DNA from: Candidatus Woesearchaeota archaeon
Lineage (GTDB): Archaea > Nanobdellota > Nanobdellia > Woesearchaeales > J091
Assembly: GCA_003695045.1 (NCBI GenBank)
Contig: RFJB01000105.1
Location: 1 to 13,115 of the forward strand
Reading direction: 5' to 3'
DNA length: 13,115 nt
In this document: in pieces, positions 1 to 7,221 of the stretch
How positions within the stretch are numbered: position 1 is the stretch's first letter
Layout of the letters: each line of letters starts with the position of its first letter
Program-made: the position numbers and the translations under genes
Notes under the pieces: generated by a model
The model's input: only the letters and a program-made list of their open reading frames with translations
Database searches by the model: none
What the model was told of the DNA's origin: nothing

Positions 1-462
1 CGCATCAAGGCGCCCTCCGAGTCCTGTTTCAACAACGGCATAATCCACCTTCTTCTCGGCAAAATAAACAAAAGCCATTGCAGTAACAACCTCAAAGAAA
101 GTGAGCTTCAACTCGTTTATGCGGGGCCTTACAATCTTGAAGAGCCGGACTACATCATCATTGCTTATCTGCTCTCCGTCAACAACGATGCGTTCATTGA
201 AAGAAACCAGATGCGGAGAAGTGTACACGCCAACCTTGAAGCCGGCTTCTTTCAGGAGCGAAGCGAGCATGGCGCACACGCTTCCCTTGCCGTTTGTTCC
301 GGCCACATGAACCGACTTGAATGTTCTCTCGGGATTTCCGAGTTCTTTCATCAGCCGCCGTATTCTCCCGAGATCGAGGTCCATTCCTTTTCTTTCAAGG
401 CTGTAAAGGTATGATATCGTTCTGTCATACTCGTTCCTGCTGTTATGGTGGTGTCTCTTCAA
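1..462 (-). CDS. folC: Folylpolyglutamate synthase / dihydrofolate synthase, N-terminal part (runs off left edge)
   Basis: Mur-ligase family enzyme that adds glutamate to folates (and in many organisms makes dihydrofolate from dihydropteroate), which retains folate cofactors in the cytoplasm. The 154 residues visible contain the family P-loop GTNGKGS (about residues 55-61), the substrate-loop motif TSPHLVSFNERI (81-92) and VVETGLGGRLDA (143-154), where the window ends; the rest of the central domain and the C-terminal domain lie outside. No ATG fits the N-terminus. I chose a TTG at 462 because GAGAGGG lies about 9 nt upstream; another TTG at 471 is possible. The N-terminus begins with an odd histidine-rich LKRHHHNSRN stretch before the usual helix. 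It follows purH by 21 nt and is probably the last visible gene of the glyA-folD-purN-purH operon. Family assignment is firm; the start and the exact folC activity are not. Confidence 0.9.
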   Translation of the reverse strand, partial: MKRHHHNSRNEYDRTISYLYSLERKGMDLDLGRIRRLMKELGNPERTFKSVHVAGTNGKGSVCAMLASLLKEAGFKVGVYTSPHLVSFNERIVVDGEQISNDDVVRLFKIVRPRINELKLTFFEVVTAMAFVYFAEKKVDYAVVETGLGGRLDA

Positions 463-483
463 TTTGCACAACCCTCTCTGTAT

Positions 484-2043
484 TCAGTGATTAAAGAATC
501 TCACTCCTGTGAAGACCATGGTCATTCCAAGCCGGTCTGCTGCTTCAATAACCTCTGCATCGCGTATGCTGCCGCCCGGCTGGATAACTGCCTTCACTCC
601 TGCTTCGGCTGCAACCTCTATGCCGTCCGGAAACGGAAAGAACGCGTCGGAAGCCATAACCGAGCCGGCAGCTTTTTTCCCTGCTTTCTCAGCGGCAATC
701 CTTACTGCGTCAACCCGCGACATCTGACCGGCTCCGATTCCGACAGTGGCAAGATTCTTTGCAAAAACAATTGAGTTTGACTTTACATGCTTGTTGACCT
801 TCCACGCAAAAAGCATATCCTCAATCTGCTTTTGCGTGGGCTTTTTTCTGGTAACGCACTTCAGGTTTCTCTCGCTGACTCTGGGGCAGCCCCTTGTTTG
901 AACGAGAAGCCCGCCGACAACTTTTTTCAGATTCAGCCCTTTGTCGGTCTTCTTGAGGGGTCCGACTTCAAGAAGCCGTATGTTCTTTTTCTTCATGAGA
1001 ATCTTCTTAGCGCCTTCTGTGAACGAGGGACATATCACGACCTCTATGAAGAACGGCTTCATAAGCAAAGCGGTTTTTTCATCACATCTTCTGTTGAGAG
1101 CAACGATGCTTCCAAAGGCGGAAATCGGGTCTGCTTCATGCGCTCTCCGATACGCATCTGCAATGTTCTTTCCAATGGCAACTCCGCAGGGGTTAGCATG
1201 TTTGATTATCGCTGCTGTCGGCTCTCGGAACTCCTTCACAATCTCCAGAGCGTTGTTCGCATCGTATATGTTGTTGAAGGACAGCTGCTTGCCGTGAAGC
1301 TGTTTTGCCGTTGCAATGCTGGGCTCGAAAATCTCTTCGTCCCTGTAGAAAGCGCCGAGCTGGTGGGGATTCTCGCCGTATCTCAGATCCTGAACTTTCT
1401 CAAAGTGCAGCGTCATTCTCTGCGGAAAAATCTCTTTTCTTCCTTCAAGGAAATGCGCTATTGAAGCATCATACTTTGAAAGGTGAGCAAACACCTTGTC
1501 GGCAAGCATCCTCCTCGTTTCAGGGGAAACGTCTCCCGTCTCCTTTAATTCGGACAAAACAACGTCATAATCCTGCTTGTCAACCACCACCACTACATTC
1601 TCAAAATTCTTGGCGGCAGCCCTCAACATTGTGGGGCCTCCGATGTCAATGTTCTCTATTGCTTCTCTGAACGAAACCTTCTTCTTGTTCACAACCTTCT
1701 GAAAGGGATAAAGGTTTACAATTACAATGTCTATCGGCTTTATGCGGAACTTTTTCAGCTGTTCCATGTGTTTCCTGTCCTTTCTCACAGCGAGTATTCC
1801 TGCATGAATTTTCGGATGCAGCGTCTTTACTCTGCCGTCCATCATTTCAGGAAATCCCGTGTAGTCCGAGATGCTTGTTACCGGAATTCCTTCTTTCTCC
1901 AGAAGAGCTGCCGTCCCGCCGGTGCTCAGAATCTCAATTCCCATCCGGGAAAGCTCCCTTGCGAATCTTGCGATGCCTCTCTTGTCAGAAACAGAAATTA
2001 TCGCAGTCCTTAGTTTTGGCTTTGCCACCGACCTTTTAGTCAT
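484..2043 (-). CDS. purH: Bifunctional AICAR transformylase / IMP cyclohydrolase
   Basis: Catalyses the last two steps of IMP synthesis: formyl transfer from 10-formyl-THF to AICAR, then ring closure of FAICAR. The 519-residue protein has the normal full length. The N-terminal IMP cyclohydrolase (MGS-like) domain shows STGGTAALLEKEG (40-52) and MMDGRVKTLHPKIHAG (67-82). The transformylase part shows RYGENPHQ (221-228), the catalytic Lys-His pair in IKHANPCGVA (K281, H282), a GAGQMSRVDA segment, PFPDGIE and QPGGSIRD, ending in TGVRFFNH where bacteria usually have TGMRHFRH. The ATG overlaps the preceding gene's stop by 4 nt (ATGA), with GAAGGTGA about 4 nt upstream of the start, so translation is likely coupled. 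Known biology: most archaea use PurP and PurO instead, so an intact PurH suggests a bacterial-type pathway here. Confidence 0.97.
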   Translation of the reverse strand: MTKRSVAKPKLRTAIISVSDKRGIARFARELSRMGIEILSTGGTAALLEKEGIPVTSISDYTGFPEMMDGRVKTLHPKIHAGILAVRKDRKHMEQLKKFRIKPIDIVIVNLYPFQKVVNKKKVSFREAIENIDIGGPTMLRAAAKNFENVVVVVDKQDYDVVLSELKETGDVSPETRRMLADKVFAHLSKYDASIAHFLEGRKEIFPQRMTLHFEKVQDLRYGENPHQLGAFYRDEEIFEPSIATAKQLHGKQLSFNNIYDANNALEIVKEFREPTAAIIKHANPCGVAIGKNIADAYRRAHEADPISAFGSIVALNRRCDEKTALLMKPFFIEVVICPSFTEGAKKILMKKKNIRLLEVGPLKKTDKGLNLKKVVGGLLVQTRGCPRVSERNLKCVTRKKPTQKQIEDMLFAWKVNKHVKSNSIVFAKNLATVGIGAGQMSRVDAVRIAAEKAGKKAAGSVMASDAFFPFPDGIEVAAEAGVKAVIQPGGSIRDAEVIEAADRLGMTMVFTGVRFFNH

Positions 2044-2633
2044 GCTGTCACCTTCAAAGTTTTTGCTATAATCCTTGCGAGTTTTCTGAATGCCCGACTC
2101 CTGTGGGAAATCATGTTCTTCTTTTCTCTTGAAAGCGCTGCCAGAACGTCGTCTGCTTCGTCAGGTATGAAAATCCTCTCATAAGGCATAACATTCCTGT
2201 CCATGTATTTCGGAGCTTCGGAAATCTTTCCTCTCATGAATCCGTTTCTTACAATGGGCTTTGAATGCGGCATGCAAAATCCGGCGCTGCACTTGAATGC
2301 CGCTCTTCTGCTCTTTCCCTTCAACAGGCGCATGATCCCGTCGTAGCCAATCCTCTCAAACAGCCACCGGGGATTGCTTCCGGGGAAGCCCGGGTACGCC
2401 TCGAATTCTATGCCTGAATCATCTACTATCACGGGCATTCCTGTCTTCCTTGAGAAAAACTCGGCGTTCACTCTTGCAGTTTTCTCGGTGCTCCATTCTG
2501 CATGCTCTGACTTATCCGCCCTGTGCTGCTTTACCTTTATTCCGTACTCTTCCATTATCATCCCTATTTCTCTGACTTTGTGGCTGTTTTTAGTTACCAG
2601 AAGCACTGTCGCTTTCCCTGGCTGTTTCTTCAT
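2040..2633 (-). CDS. Divergent HAM1/RdgB-type non-canonical purine NTP pyrophosphatase
   Basis: Homologue of the ITPase/HAM1/RdgB family, which hydrolyses ITP, dITP and XTP to monophosphates. Recognisable parts are the N-terminal TKNSHK (family TxNxxK), VDDSGIEFEAYPGFPG and the C-terminal EKKNMISHR. Several usual active-site residues are changed: the ExNxxxKA segment aligns to KTARVNA, and the FGYDPIF motif aligns to MPYERIF. Activity or substrate may therefore differ from the family norm. Its place between purN and purH fits purine-pool housekeeping. The start is uncertain: ATG 2633 (197 aa, GAAGGA just upstream, 44-nt overlap with purN) is preferred; ATG 2657 and GTG 2606 are alternatives. 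The conserved first strand (VLLVTKNSHK) begins right at the GTG. The stop overlaps purH by 4 nt. Confidence 0.75.
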   Translation of the reverse strand: MKKQPGKATVLLVTKNSHKVREIGMIMEEYGIKVKQHRADKSEHAEWSTEKTARVNAEFFSRKTGMPVIVDDSGIEFEAYPGFPGSNPRWLFERIGYDGIMRLLKGKSRRAAFKCSAGFCMPHSKPIVRNGFMRGKISEAPKYMDRNVMPYERIFIPDEADDVLAALSREKKNMISHRSRAFRKLARIIAKTLKVTA

Positions 2634-3270
2634 TTCCTTCTTCCCCTGAGTTGTCATCTTTTCCGAGAATTCTGACCTTGTTGCCCTCCACCTTAAGCCG
2701 GCCTTCAATGTAAAGCTTTATTCCCTCAACGAGAAGTTTTCTCTCCTGCGCCTGAACCTTCTCCTTCAGCGTTTCAGGAGTGTCGCCCTCTTCGACAGGA
2801 ACAGTCGCCTGAAGAATTATCGGTCCAGTGTCCGCTCCTTCATCAACAAAGTGGAGAGTGCACCCCGTGACCTTGACGCCGCTGTCCAGCACCAGCTGGT
2901 GAACGTTGAGGTCCATGCCTCCCGCGAACGCAGGAAGCAGCGAAGGATGAATGTTCATTATTCTGTTGCGGTACTTGTTCACAAACCATTCGCTGAGATA
3001 GCGCATGTATCCAATAAGAAGAACAAGCTCCACGCCGTGCTTTTCAAGCTCCTCTGCAACAAGCCGGTCGTACGCTTCTCTTTCCATGCCCTTTGAAAGT
3101 ATGAGCTTGTGGGGAATGCCGTATGCTTCGGCAACTGCAAGGGCTCCGCACTCCTTATTCGCGATTATTATGGAAACCTCTGCATCAACAACCTTGTCTT
3201 TTATCGCTTCCAGAACCGCGGGAATGTCGCTTCCCCTCGTAGAAGCAAGTATTCCAATCTTCAGTGTCAT
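2590..3270 (-). CDS. purN: Phosphoribosylglycinamide formyltransferase (folate-dependent GAR transformylase)
   Basis: Transfers the formyl group of 10-formyl-THF to GAR, the third purine step, introducing C8. With the ATG at 3270 the protein is 226 residues, slightly longer than the usual ~200. It shows the phosphate-binding ILASTRGSD start (8-15), the core MNIHPSLLPAF (105-115) containing the catalytic Asn106 and His108, and FVDEGADTGPII (141-152) with Asp147 matching the catalytic Asp of the E. coli enzyme. About 30 charged, low-complexity residues are added at the C-terminus, and it is this tail that overlaps the next gene. An in-frame TTG two codons upstream is less likely as the start, because GAGGGG lies 8 nt before the ATG. 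It sits 62 nt downstream of folD, which makes its cosubstrate. Confidence 0.95.
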   Translation of the reverse strand: MTLKIGILASTRGSDIPAVLEAIKDKVVDAEVSIIIANKECGALAVAEAYGIPHKLILSKGMEREAYDRLVAEELEKHGVELVLLIGYMRYLSEWFVNKYRNRIMNIHPSLLPAFAGGMDLNVHQLVLDSGVKVTGCTLHFVDEGADTGPIILQATVPVEEGDTPETLKEKVQAQERKLLVEGIKLYIEGRLKVEGNKVRILGKDDNSGEEGNEETARESDSASGN

Positions 3271-3300
3271 TTCCAACGCCCCTCTTCCGACTTATTCGAT

Positions 3301-3311
3301 TATTAAAAAAC
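3301..3311 (-). promoter_or_regulatory. T-rich tract between folD and purN
   Basis: In the 62-nt gap the minus strand reads GTTTTTTAATA about 20 nt after the folD stop. Archaeal termination needs little more than a U-run, and an AT-rich stretch about 30 nt before a start can also act as a TATA box. It could therefore reduce read-through or start an internal purN transcript. The sequence does not decide between these, and it may be neither. Confidence 0.25.
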
Positions 3312-3332
3312 TTTACTCTTTGGTGTGCTTTC

Positions 3333-4187
3333 TCATCGGTTTTCTGAGAGCATTCTCGCTGCCTGAAGGGTGTTTTCAAGAAGCATCGCTATCGTCATGG
3401 GACCTACGCCTCCCGGAACAGGAGTTATCAGCGACGCCTTTTCCGAGGCCGACTCAAAATCAACGTCTCCGACAAGCTTTCCGTCAACCTTGTTTATGCC
3501 CACATCAATAACGACAGCCCCTTCCTTTATCATGTCGCCTGTTACAAGCCCCGGTCTTCCCACTGCAACAACGAGAATGTCGGCGCTCTTTGTGAGTTCC
3601 GCAAGATTCTTCGTTCTTCGATGCGCTATGCTTACTGTCGCGTTCTTCTTGAGCAGCATGAGCGCTGCGGGCTTGCCGACAATGTTGCTTCTTCCGACAA
3701 CCACAGCATGTTTTCCCTCTGTCTCAACACCATAACTTTCAAGGAGGCGAATTATTCCCCGCGGGGTGCACGGCAGAAGAGCTTCCATGCCTACCACAAA
3801 CCTGCCCACATTCACGGGGTGAAAACCATCAACATCCTTCTCGGGAGCAATCGCGGATATGACCTTCTGCTCGTCAATGTGCTCCGGCAGAGGAAGCTGG
3901 ACCAGAATCCCGTGTATTTTGGAATCAGAGTTGAGCTTCCCTATGAGGGAAAGCAGTTCTTCCTCCGAAACGGACTCATCAAGGTGGTGTTTTACCGAGT
4001 AAATCCCTGTTTGTTCGCAGGCCTTCTGCTTGAAGCTCACGTATGCGGTTGAGGCAGGATTGTTTCCAACCTGAACCACCGCAAGCCCCGGTGGAAAGCC
4101 GTTCTTCTCCCTGAACTCTGAAACTTCAACCTTGAGATTTTCCTTTATCTCTTCTGCAACCTTCTTTCCGTCAATTATTTTTGCCAT
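3333..4187 (-). CDS. folD: Methylene-THF dehydrogenase / methenyl-THF cyclohydrolase
   Basis: Cytoplasmic bifunctional enzyme that oxidises 5,10-methylene-THF with NAD(P)+ and hydrolyses the methenyl form to 10-formyl-THF, the cosubstrate of PurN and PurH. The 284 residues are the standard length. The N-terminal catalytic domain contains YVSFKQKAC with Tyr49 and Lys53 in the places of the E. coli Tyr50/Lys54, [11 protein letters not shown] (94-104, Gln97) and DVDGFHP (118-124, Asp120). The Rossmann part has [13 protein letters not shown] (163-175), HRRTKNL and the C-terminal [19 protein letters not shown]. The ATG at 4187 lies 6 nt after the glyA stop, with GGAGTGAAGG spanning that stop as the ribosome binding site. 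The order glyA-folD-purN follows the flow of the one-carbon unit. Confidence 0.97.
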   Translation of the reverse strand: MAKIIDGKKVAEEIKENLKVEVSEFREKNGFPPGLAVVQVGNNPASTAYVSFKQKACEQTGIYSVKHHLDESVSEEELLSLIGKLNSDSKIHGILVQLPLPEHIDEQKVISAIAPEKDVDGFHPVNVGRFVVGMEALLPCTPRGIIRLLESYGVETEGKHAVVVGRSNIVGKPAALMLLKKNATVSIAHRRTKNLAELTKSADILVVAVGRPGLVTGDMIKEGAVVIDVGINKVDGKLVGDVDFESASEKASLITPVPGGVGPMTIAMLLENTLQAARMLSENR

Positions 4188-4193
4188 TATCCT

Positions 4194-5534
4194 TCACTCC
4201 AGATCCGGATAGAGCGGGAATCTCTTGCAGAGTTCAAGCACTTTCTGCCTGGTTTCCTTCACTACGCTGTTTTCGGCAATCTCTTTCCTGAACAAGGCAA
4301 TCGCATCTTTCCGCTTCTCCCTGTCGTCGGGCATTTCGTATTTTACCGCTTCCTTTATGACATCAGCCATCCATTTTCCAATGAGCTTCATCTCCTCTTC
4401 CTTCATTCCTCTTGTGGTTACTGCCGGAGTTCCAAGCCGGACGCCGCTTGGGTAAAATGGAGAAGCCGGCTCTGCGGGAATCGTGTTTTTGTTCACAGTC
4501 ATGCCTGCAAGGTCAAGCGCCTCCTGGGCAAAAAGCCCCTTTCCCTTGCCGAATGGGGTAAGGTCTATCAGCAGAAGGTGGTTGTCAGAGCCGCCAGTAA
4601 CCAGTTTCATTCCTTCGTCAGCAAGCGCCGAGGCAAGGGCTCTGCTGTTTTTGACAATCTGCTCTGCATACTCCCTGAATTCAGGCTGCATCGCCTCTTT
4701 CAGCGCTACAGCAATCCCTGCGGTCACGTGGTCATGGGGGCCGCCCTGAAGTCCGGGAAACACTGCCTTGTCAATCTTTGCCGGCAGGTCAGGGTCCTTC
4801 TCGATTCCCTTCTTTGTCACCATAATCATTCCGCCCCTTGGCCCGCGCAATGTCTTGTGGGTTGTTGTTGTTACAATATGCGCATAGGGAACTGGGCTTG
4901 GATGGACTCCTGCTGCCACCAGCCCGGATATGTGGGCTATGTCGGCAACAAGATAAGCCCCTACTTCATCGGCAATCTCTCCGAACTCTTTGAACGGAAA
5001 CTCTCTTGGATACGCTGTTGCGCCGCACCAGATGAGTTTGGGCTTGTGCTTTCTTGCTATCTCCCTGACATTGTCAAAATCAATGTATCCGTCAGGCCTT
5101 ACATGGTATGGAACGCTGTTGAAGAAGATGGCTCCTGCGCTGACTTTCCAGCCGTGGGTCAAATGTCCGCCATCAACAAGGTTGAGTCCTGTTACGGTAT
5201 CTCCTTTTTCGCAGACAGCCATGTAAACAGCAAAGTTTGCGGGGCTTCCCGAGTAGGGCTGGACATTCACATGTTCCACGCCGAATATTTTTTTTGCTCT
5301 CTCTATCGCGATGTCCTCGACCTGGTCGATGAACTCGTTGCCTCCATAATATCGCTTGTGAGGGTAGCCCTCCGAATACTTGTTGGTCAGAACAGAACCT
5401 ACGGCAGCCATAACAGCCGGACTTGCGAAATTCTCGCTCGGGATAAGCTCAAGCCCGTTTCTCTGCCTTTCAAGCTCTTTTCTGACAACTGCAGCAACTT
5501 CCGGATCAGATTTCTCAATATCTGCTATAGCCAT
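4194..5534 (-). CDS. glyA: Serine hydroxymethyltransferase
   Basis: PLP enzyme that converts serine and THF (or a related pterin) to glycine and 5,10-methylene-THF. It supplies both the one-carbon units and the glycine used by purine synthesis. In the 446-residue form, [11 protein letters not shown] (29-39), SGSPAN (95-100), GGHLTHG (122-128), [10 protein letters not shown] with Asp198 and His201, and the PLP-lysine motif [14 protein letters not shown] (Lys227) are clear. I prefer ATG 5534 over an in-frame ATG at 5564 (456 aa). GGAAGGTGG lies 4 nt before 5534, the family's N-terminus matches there, and the upstream ATG falls in the loop of a predicted hairpin. It is the first gene of the folD-purN-purH-folC operon and is transcribed divergently from pdxS, which makes its cofactor. 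Confidence 0.96.
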   Translation of the reverse strand: MAIADIEKSDPEVAAVVRKELERQRNGLELIPSENFASPAVMAAVGSVLTNKYSEGYPHKRYYGGNEFIDQVEDIAIERAKKIFGVEHVNVQPYSGSPANFAVYMAVCEKGDTVTGLNLVDGGHLTHGWKVSAGAIFFNSVPYHVRPDGYIDFDNVREIARKHKPKLIWCGATAYPREFPFKEFGEIADEVGAYLVADIAHISGLVAAGVHPSPVPYAHIVTTTTHKTLRGPRGGMIMVTKKGIEKDPDLPAKIDKAVFPGLQGGPHDHVTAGIAVALKEAMQPEFREYAEQIVKNSRALASALADEGMKLVTGGSDNHLLLIDLTPFGKGKGLFAQEALDLAGMTVNKNTIPAEPASPFYPSGVRLGTPAVTTRGMKEEEMKLIGKWMADVIKEAVKYEMPDDREKRKDAIALFRKEIAENSVVKETRQKVLELCKRFPLYPDLE

Positions 5535-5545
5535 ACGCCCACCTT

Positions 5546-5577
5546 CCGGCAGGAGAAAAAACATAACCCCCTACCGG
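5546..5577 (-). promoter_or_regulatory. Predicted hairpin in the glyA leader, abutting the Shine-Dalgarno
   Basis: In the transcript the arms CCGGUAGGGGG and UCUCCUGCCGG can form 11 base pairs (three of them G-U) around a 10-nt loop. The 3' arm ends at the first GG of the glyA ribosome binding site GGAAGGTGG, and the loop contains the upstream in-frame AUG. It could affect initiation or be incidental. It is only transcribed whole if the start site lies upstream of about 5577, as expected from the TATA box at 5675-5682. Confidence 0.45.
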
Positions 5578-5594
5578 TTTCATCTCTGCACCTG

Positions 5595-5606
5595 CAATAT
5601 ATATTG
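5595..5606. promoter_or_regulatory. Perfect 12-bp palindrome CAATATATATTG
   Basis: A perfect AT-rich palindrome 61 nt upstream of the preferred glyA start. Read on the minus strand it could be a TATA box giving a start near 5574. As a palindrome it could also bind a dimeric regulator. No second copy was found in the window. Confidence 0.35.
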
Positions 5607-5662
5607 TTTTCTCTTCTGGAGAGTATATTCTTTTTCCAACTCTTTTGTTTCAGGCATTTCTC

Positions 5663-5682
5663 TCAAGAGCAACCTTTTTATA
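5663..5682. promoter_or_regulatory. Promoter core between glyA and pdxS: TATA box with TGCTCTTGA element
   Basis: The plus strand reads TTTTTATA at 5675-5682, about 29 nt before a plausible pdxS transcription start near 5704, followed by GGAGGGGG at 5721-5728 and ATG 5733. Read on the minus strand the same bases are TATAAAAA, then 3 nt, then TGCTCTTGA. This is the same arrangement as upstream of purF. The box may therefore serve glyA (start near 5652, leader about 118 nt), pdxS, or both. Promoter function is inferred from position and composition. Confidence 0.6.
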
Positions 5683-5732
5683 GCCATTATGTTTAACCAC
5701 TCTTACTGAGTTACTATGCTGGAGGGGGTTTT

Positions 5733-6608
5733 ATGATTAAAGGCACTTTTCGGGTTAAGTCAGGGCTTGCGCAGATGCTGAAAGGCGGCGTAATAATGGA
5801 CGTTACCACGCCTGAGCAGGCGAAGATTGCAGAGAAGGCCGGCGCAGTAGCAGTAATGGCTCTTGAGAGGGTCCCTGCAGACATAAGGGCTGCAGGCGGA
5901 GTTGCCAGAATGGCGGACCCTGAAGTCATCAAAAAGATAATGAAGGCAGTGAGCATTCCTGTCATGGCAAAGGTTCGCATCGGCCATTTTGTGGAGGCAC
6001 AGATTCTTGAAGAACTCGGCGTTGACTTCATTGACGAGAGCGAGGTGCTCACGCCGGCAGACCCGTTCAGACACATAAACAAGCGGGCTTTCAAGGTTCC
6101 CTTTGTCTGCGGCGCTCTTGATCTTGGTCAAGCACTCAGAAGAATAAACGAAGGCGCAGCCATGATAAGGACAAAGGGCGAAGCAGGAACAGGCAACGTG
6201 ATTGAGGCAGTAAGACATGTCAGGACCATCGCGGGACAGATTAAAGCGCTTAAGGGGGCATCACGAACAGAACTTAAACAAATTGCCAGAAAGATGAAAG
6301 TTCCCTATGAACTTCTGAGAAAAACCGTTCAGCTGGGACGGCTTCCTGTTGTCAACTTTGCTGCCGGCGGAATTGCGACTCCTGCTGATGCAGCTCTCAT
6401 GATGCAGCTTGGGTGCGACGGCGTTTTCGTAGGAAGCGGCATCTTCAAATCGGAGAATCCTCTCAAAAGGGCAAAGGCGATTGTGATGGCGACAACCCAC
6501 TACAATGATGCAGGAATACTTGCCCAGGTTTCAAGAGGACTCGGCGAGGCGATGCCCGGCCTTGAGATAGACGCTCTTGAAATCAAGATGTCAAAGAGGG
6601 GGCTGTGA
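5733..6608 (+). CDS. pdxS: Pyridoxal 5'-phosphate synthase, synthase subunit
   Basis: TIM-barrel subunit that condenses ribose 5-phosphate, glyceraldehyde 3-phosphate and ammonia into PLP. Ammonia is delivered by PdxT within the PdxS12-PdxT12 complex. The 291-residue protein is full length. It begins with [20 protein letters not shown], with the catalytic lysine expected in the [10 protein letters not shown] segment (about 87-96). It also shows [18 protein letters not shown], the phosphate loop [12 protein letters not shown] and [23 protein letters not shown] lies 4 nt upstream of the ATG. The gene opens the pdxST operon and faces away from glyA, a major PLP consumer. Confidence 0.98.
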   Translation: MIKGTFRVKSGLAQMLKGGVIMDVTTPEQAKIAEKAGAVAVMALERVPADIRAAGGVARMADPEVIKKIMKAVSIPVMAKVRIGHFVEAQILEELGVDFIDESEVLTPADPFRHINKRAFKVPFVCGALDLGQALRRINEGAAMIRTKGEAGTGNVIEAVRHVRTIAGQIKALKGASRTELKQIARKMKVPYELLRKTVQLGRLPVVNFAAGGIATPADAALMMQLGCDGVFVGSGIFKSENPLKRAKAIVMATTHYNDAGILAQVSRGLGEAMPGLEIDALEIKMSKRGL

Positions 6609-6609
6609 G

Positions 6610-7221
6610 ATGCATCCCAAAATAGGAATTCTCGCGCTTCAGGGCGACTTTGCCGAGCACGTTCAAGTCGTAAAGCGTCTGAAAGCGGAGCCGGTTCTCG
6701 TGAAAACACCGGACTCGCTTGCTTCTGTTGATGCTTTGATAATTCCCGGCGGAGAATCAACAACCATTAGCCGGCTCATGAAAAAGTCAGGAATTTTTCC
6801 CCTGCTCAAACGCCTTGTTGGGGAGGGACTTCCTGTCTACGGCACATGCGCGGGCGCAGTCCTCCTCGCAAAAAACACAGGCGACGCAAGGGTCAGGCCG
6901 CTCGGAGCTCTGGACATAAGCGTAAAGAGAAACGCATACGGGCCCCAGAAGGAAAGCTTTGAGGGGGCTGTCGCCATAGTTCACGGAAAAGCGCGCGGAA
7001 GAGTGATAAAGGGGGTTTTCATCAGGGCTCCTCTGATAACCAGAACGGGAAGAAAGGTGGCAATTCTCGCAGTGAGAAAGGAAAACGGAAGCATACACCC
7101 TGTTGCTGTCAGGCAGGGCAACGTTATTGCAACAACATTCCACCCTGAACTCACGGGCGAAACGCTATTTCATTCAATGCTGAAAGAACTCGCCGAACGC
7201 AGGCAAAATGAACAGGCGTGA
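6610..7221 (+). CDS. pdxT: Pyridoxal 5'-phosphate synthase, glutaminase subunit
   Basis: Class I glutamine amidotransferase that releases ammonia from glutamine for PdxS. The 203 residues show GILALQGDFAEHV (6-18), the oxyanion segment PGGESTTISRL (46-56), the nucleophile in GTCAGAVLL (Cys80), RNAYGPQKESFE and the His/Glu partners in FHPELTG (His178, Glu180), so the triad is intact. The ATG at 6610 lies one base after the pdxS stop. AGGGGG at the end of pdxS, 7 nt upstream, supports this start over an earlier in-frame position inside pdxS. It overlaps the next gene by 14 nt. Confidence 0.97.
   Translation: MHPKIGILALQGDFAEHVQVVKRLKAEPVLVKTPDSLASVDALIIPGGESTTISRLMKKSGIFPLLKRLVGEGLPVYGTCAGAVLLAKNTGDARVRPLGALDISVKRNAYGPQKESFEGAVAIVHGKARGRVIKGVFIRAPLITRTGRKVAILAVRKENGSIHPVAVRQGNVIATTFHPELTGETLFHSMLKELAERRQNEQA

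Noticed and set aside
484..774. 445-774 plus-strand frame near the end of purH as a small gene
   Set aside because: It is antisense to the conserved C-terminal purH region, is cysteine-rich without pattern, and has no supporting ribosome binding site.
787..1464. 225-codon plus-strand frame opposite purH
   Set aside because: purH motifs are intact over this whole stretch on the other strand; the plus-strand product has no recognisable motif and no fitting upstream signals.
5595..5606. The palindrome CAATATATATTG as the main glyA TATA box
   Set aside because: Possible, but it would put the start inside the 5' arm of the leader hairpin, and the box at 5675-5682 better matches the purF promoter, so the main assignment went there.
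4578..5696. 372-codon open frame on the plus strand opposite glyA
   Set aside because: It is the antisense shadow of a well-conserved SHMT gene, has a composition unlike a soluble protein (many Cys, His and Leu runs), and resembles no family.
5861..5880. GCTCTTGA copies inside pdxS and other genes as further operators
   Set aside because: They fall on Ala-Leu-Glu/Asp codons within conserved protein segments and have no TATA box at the fixed distance.
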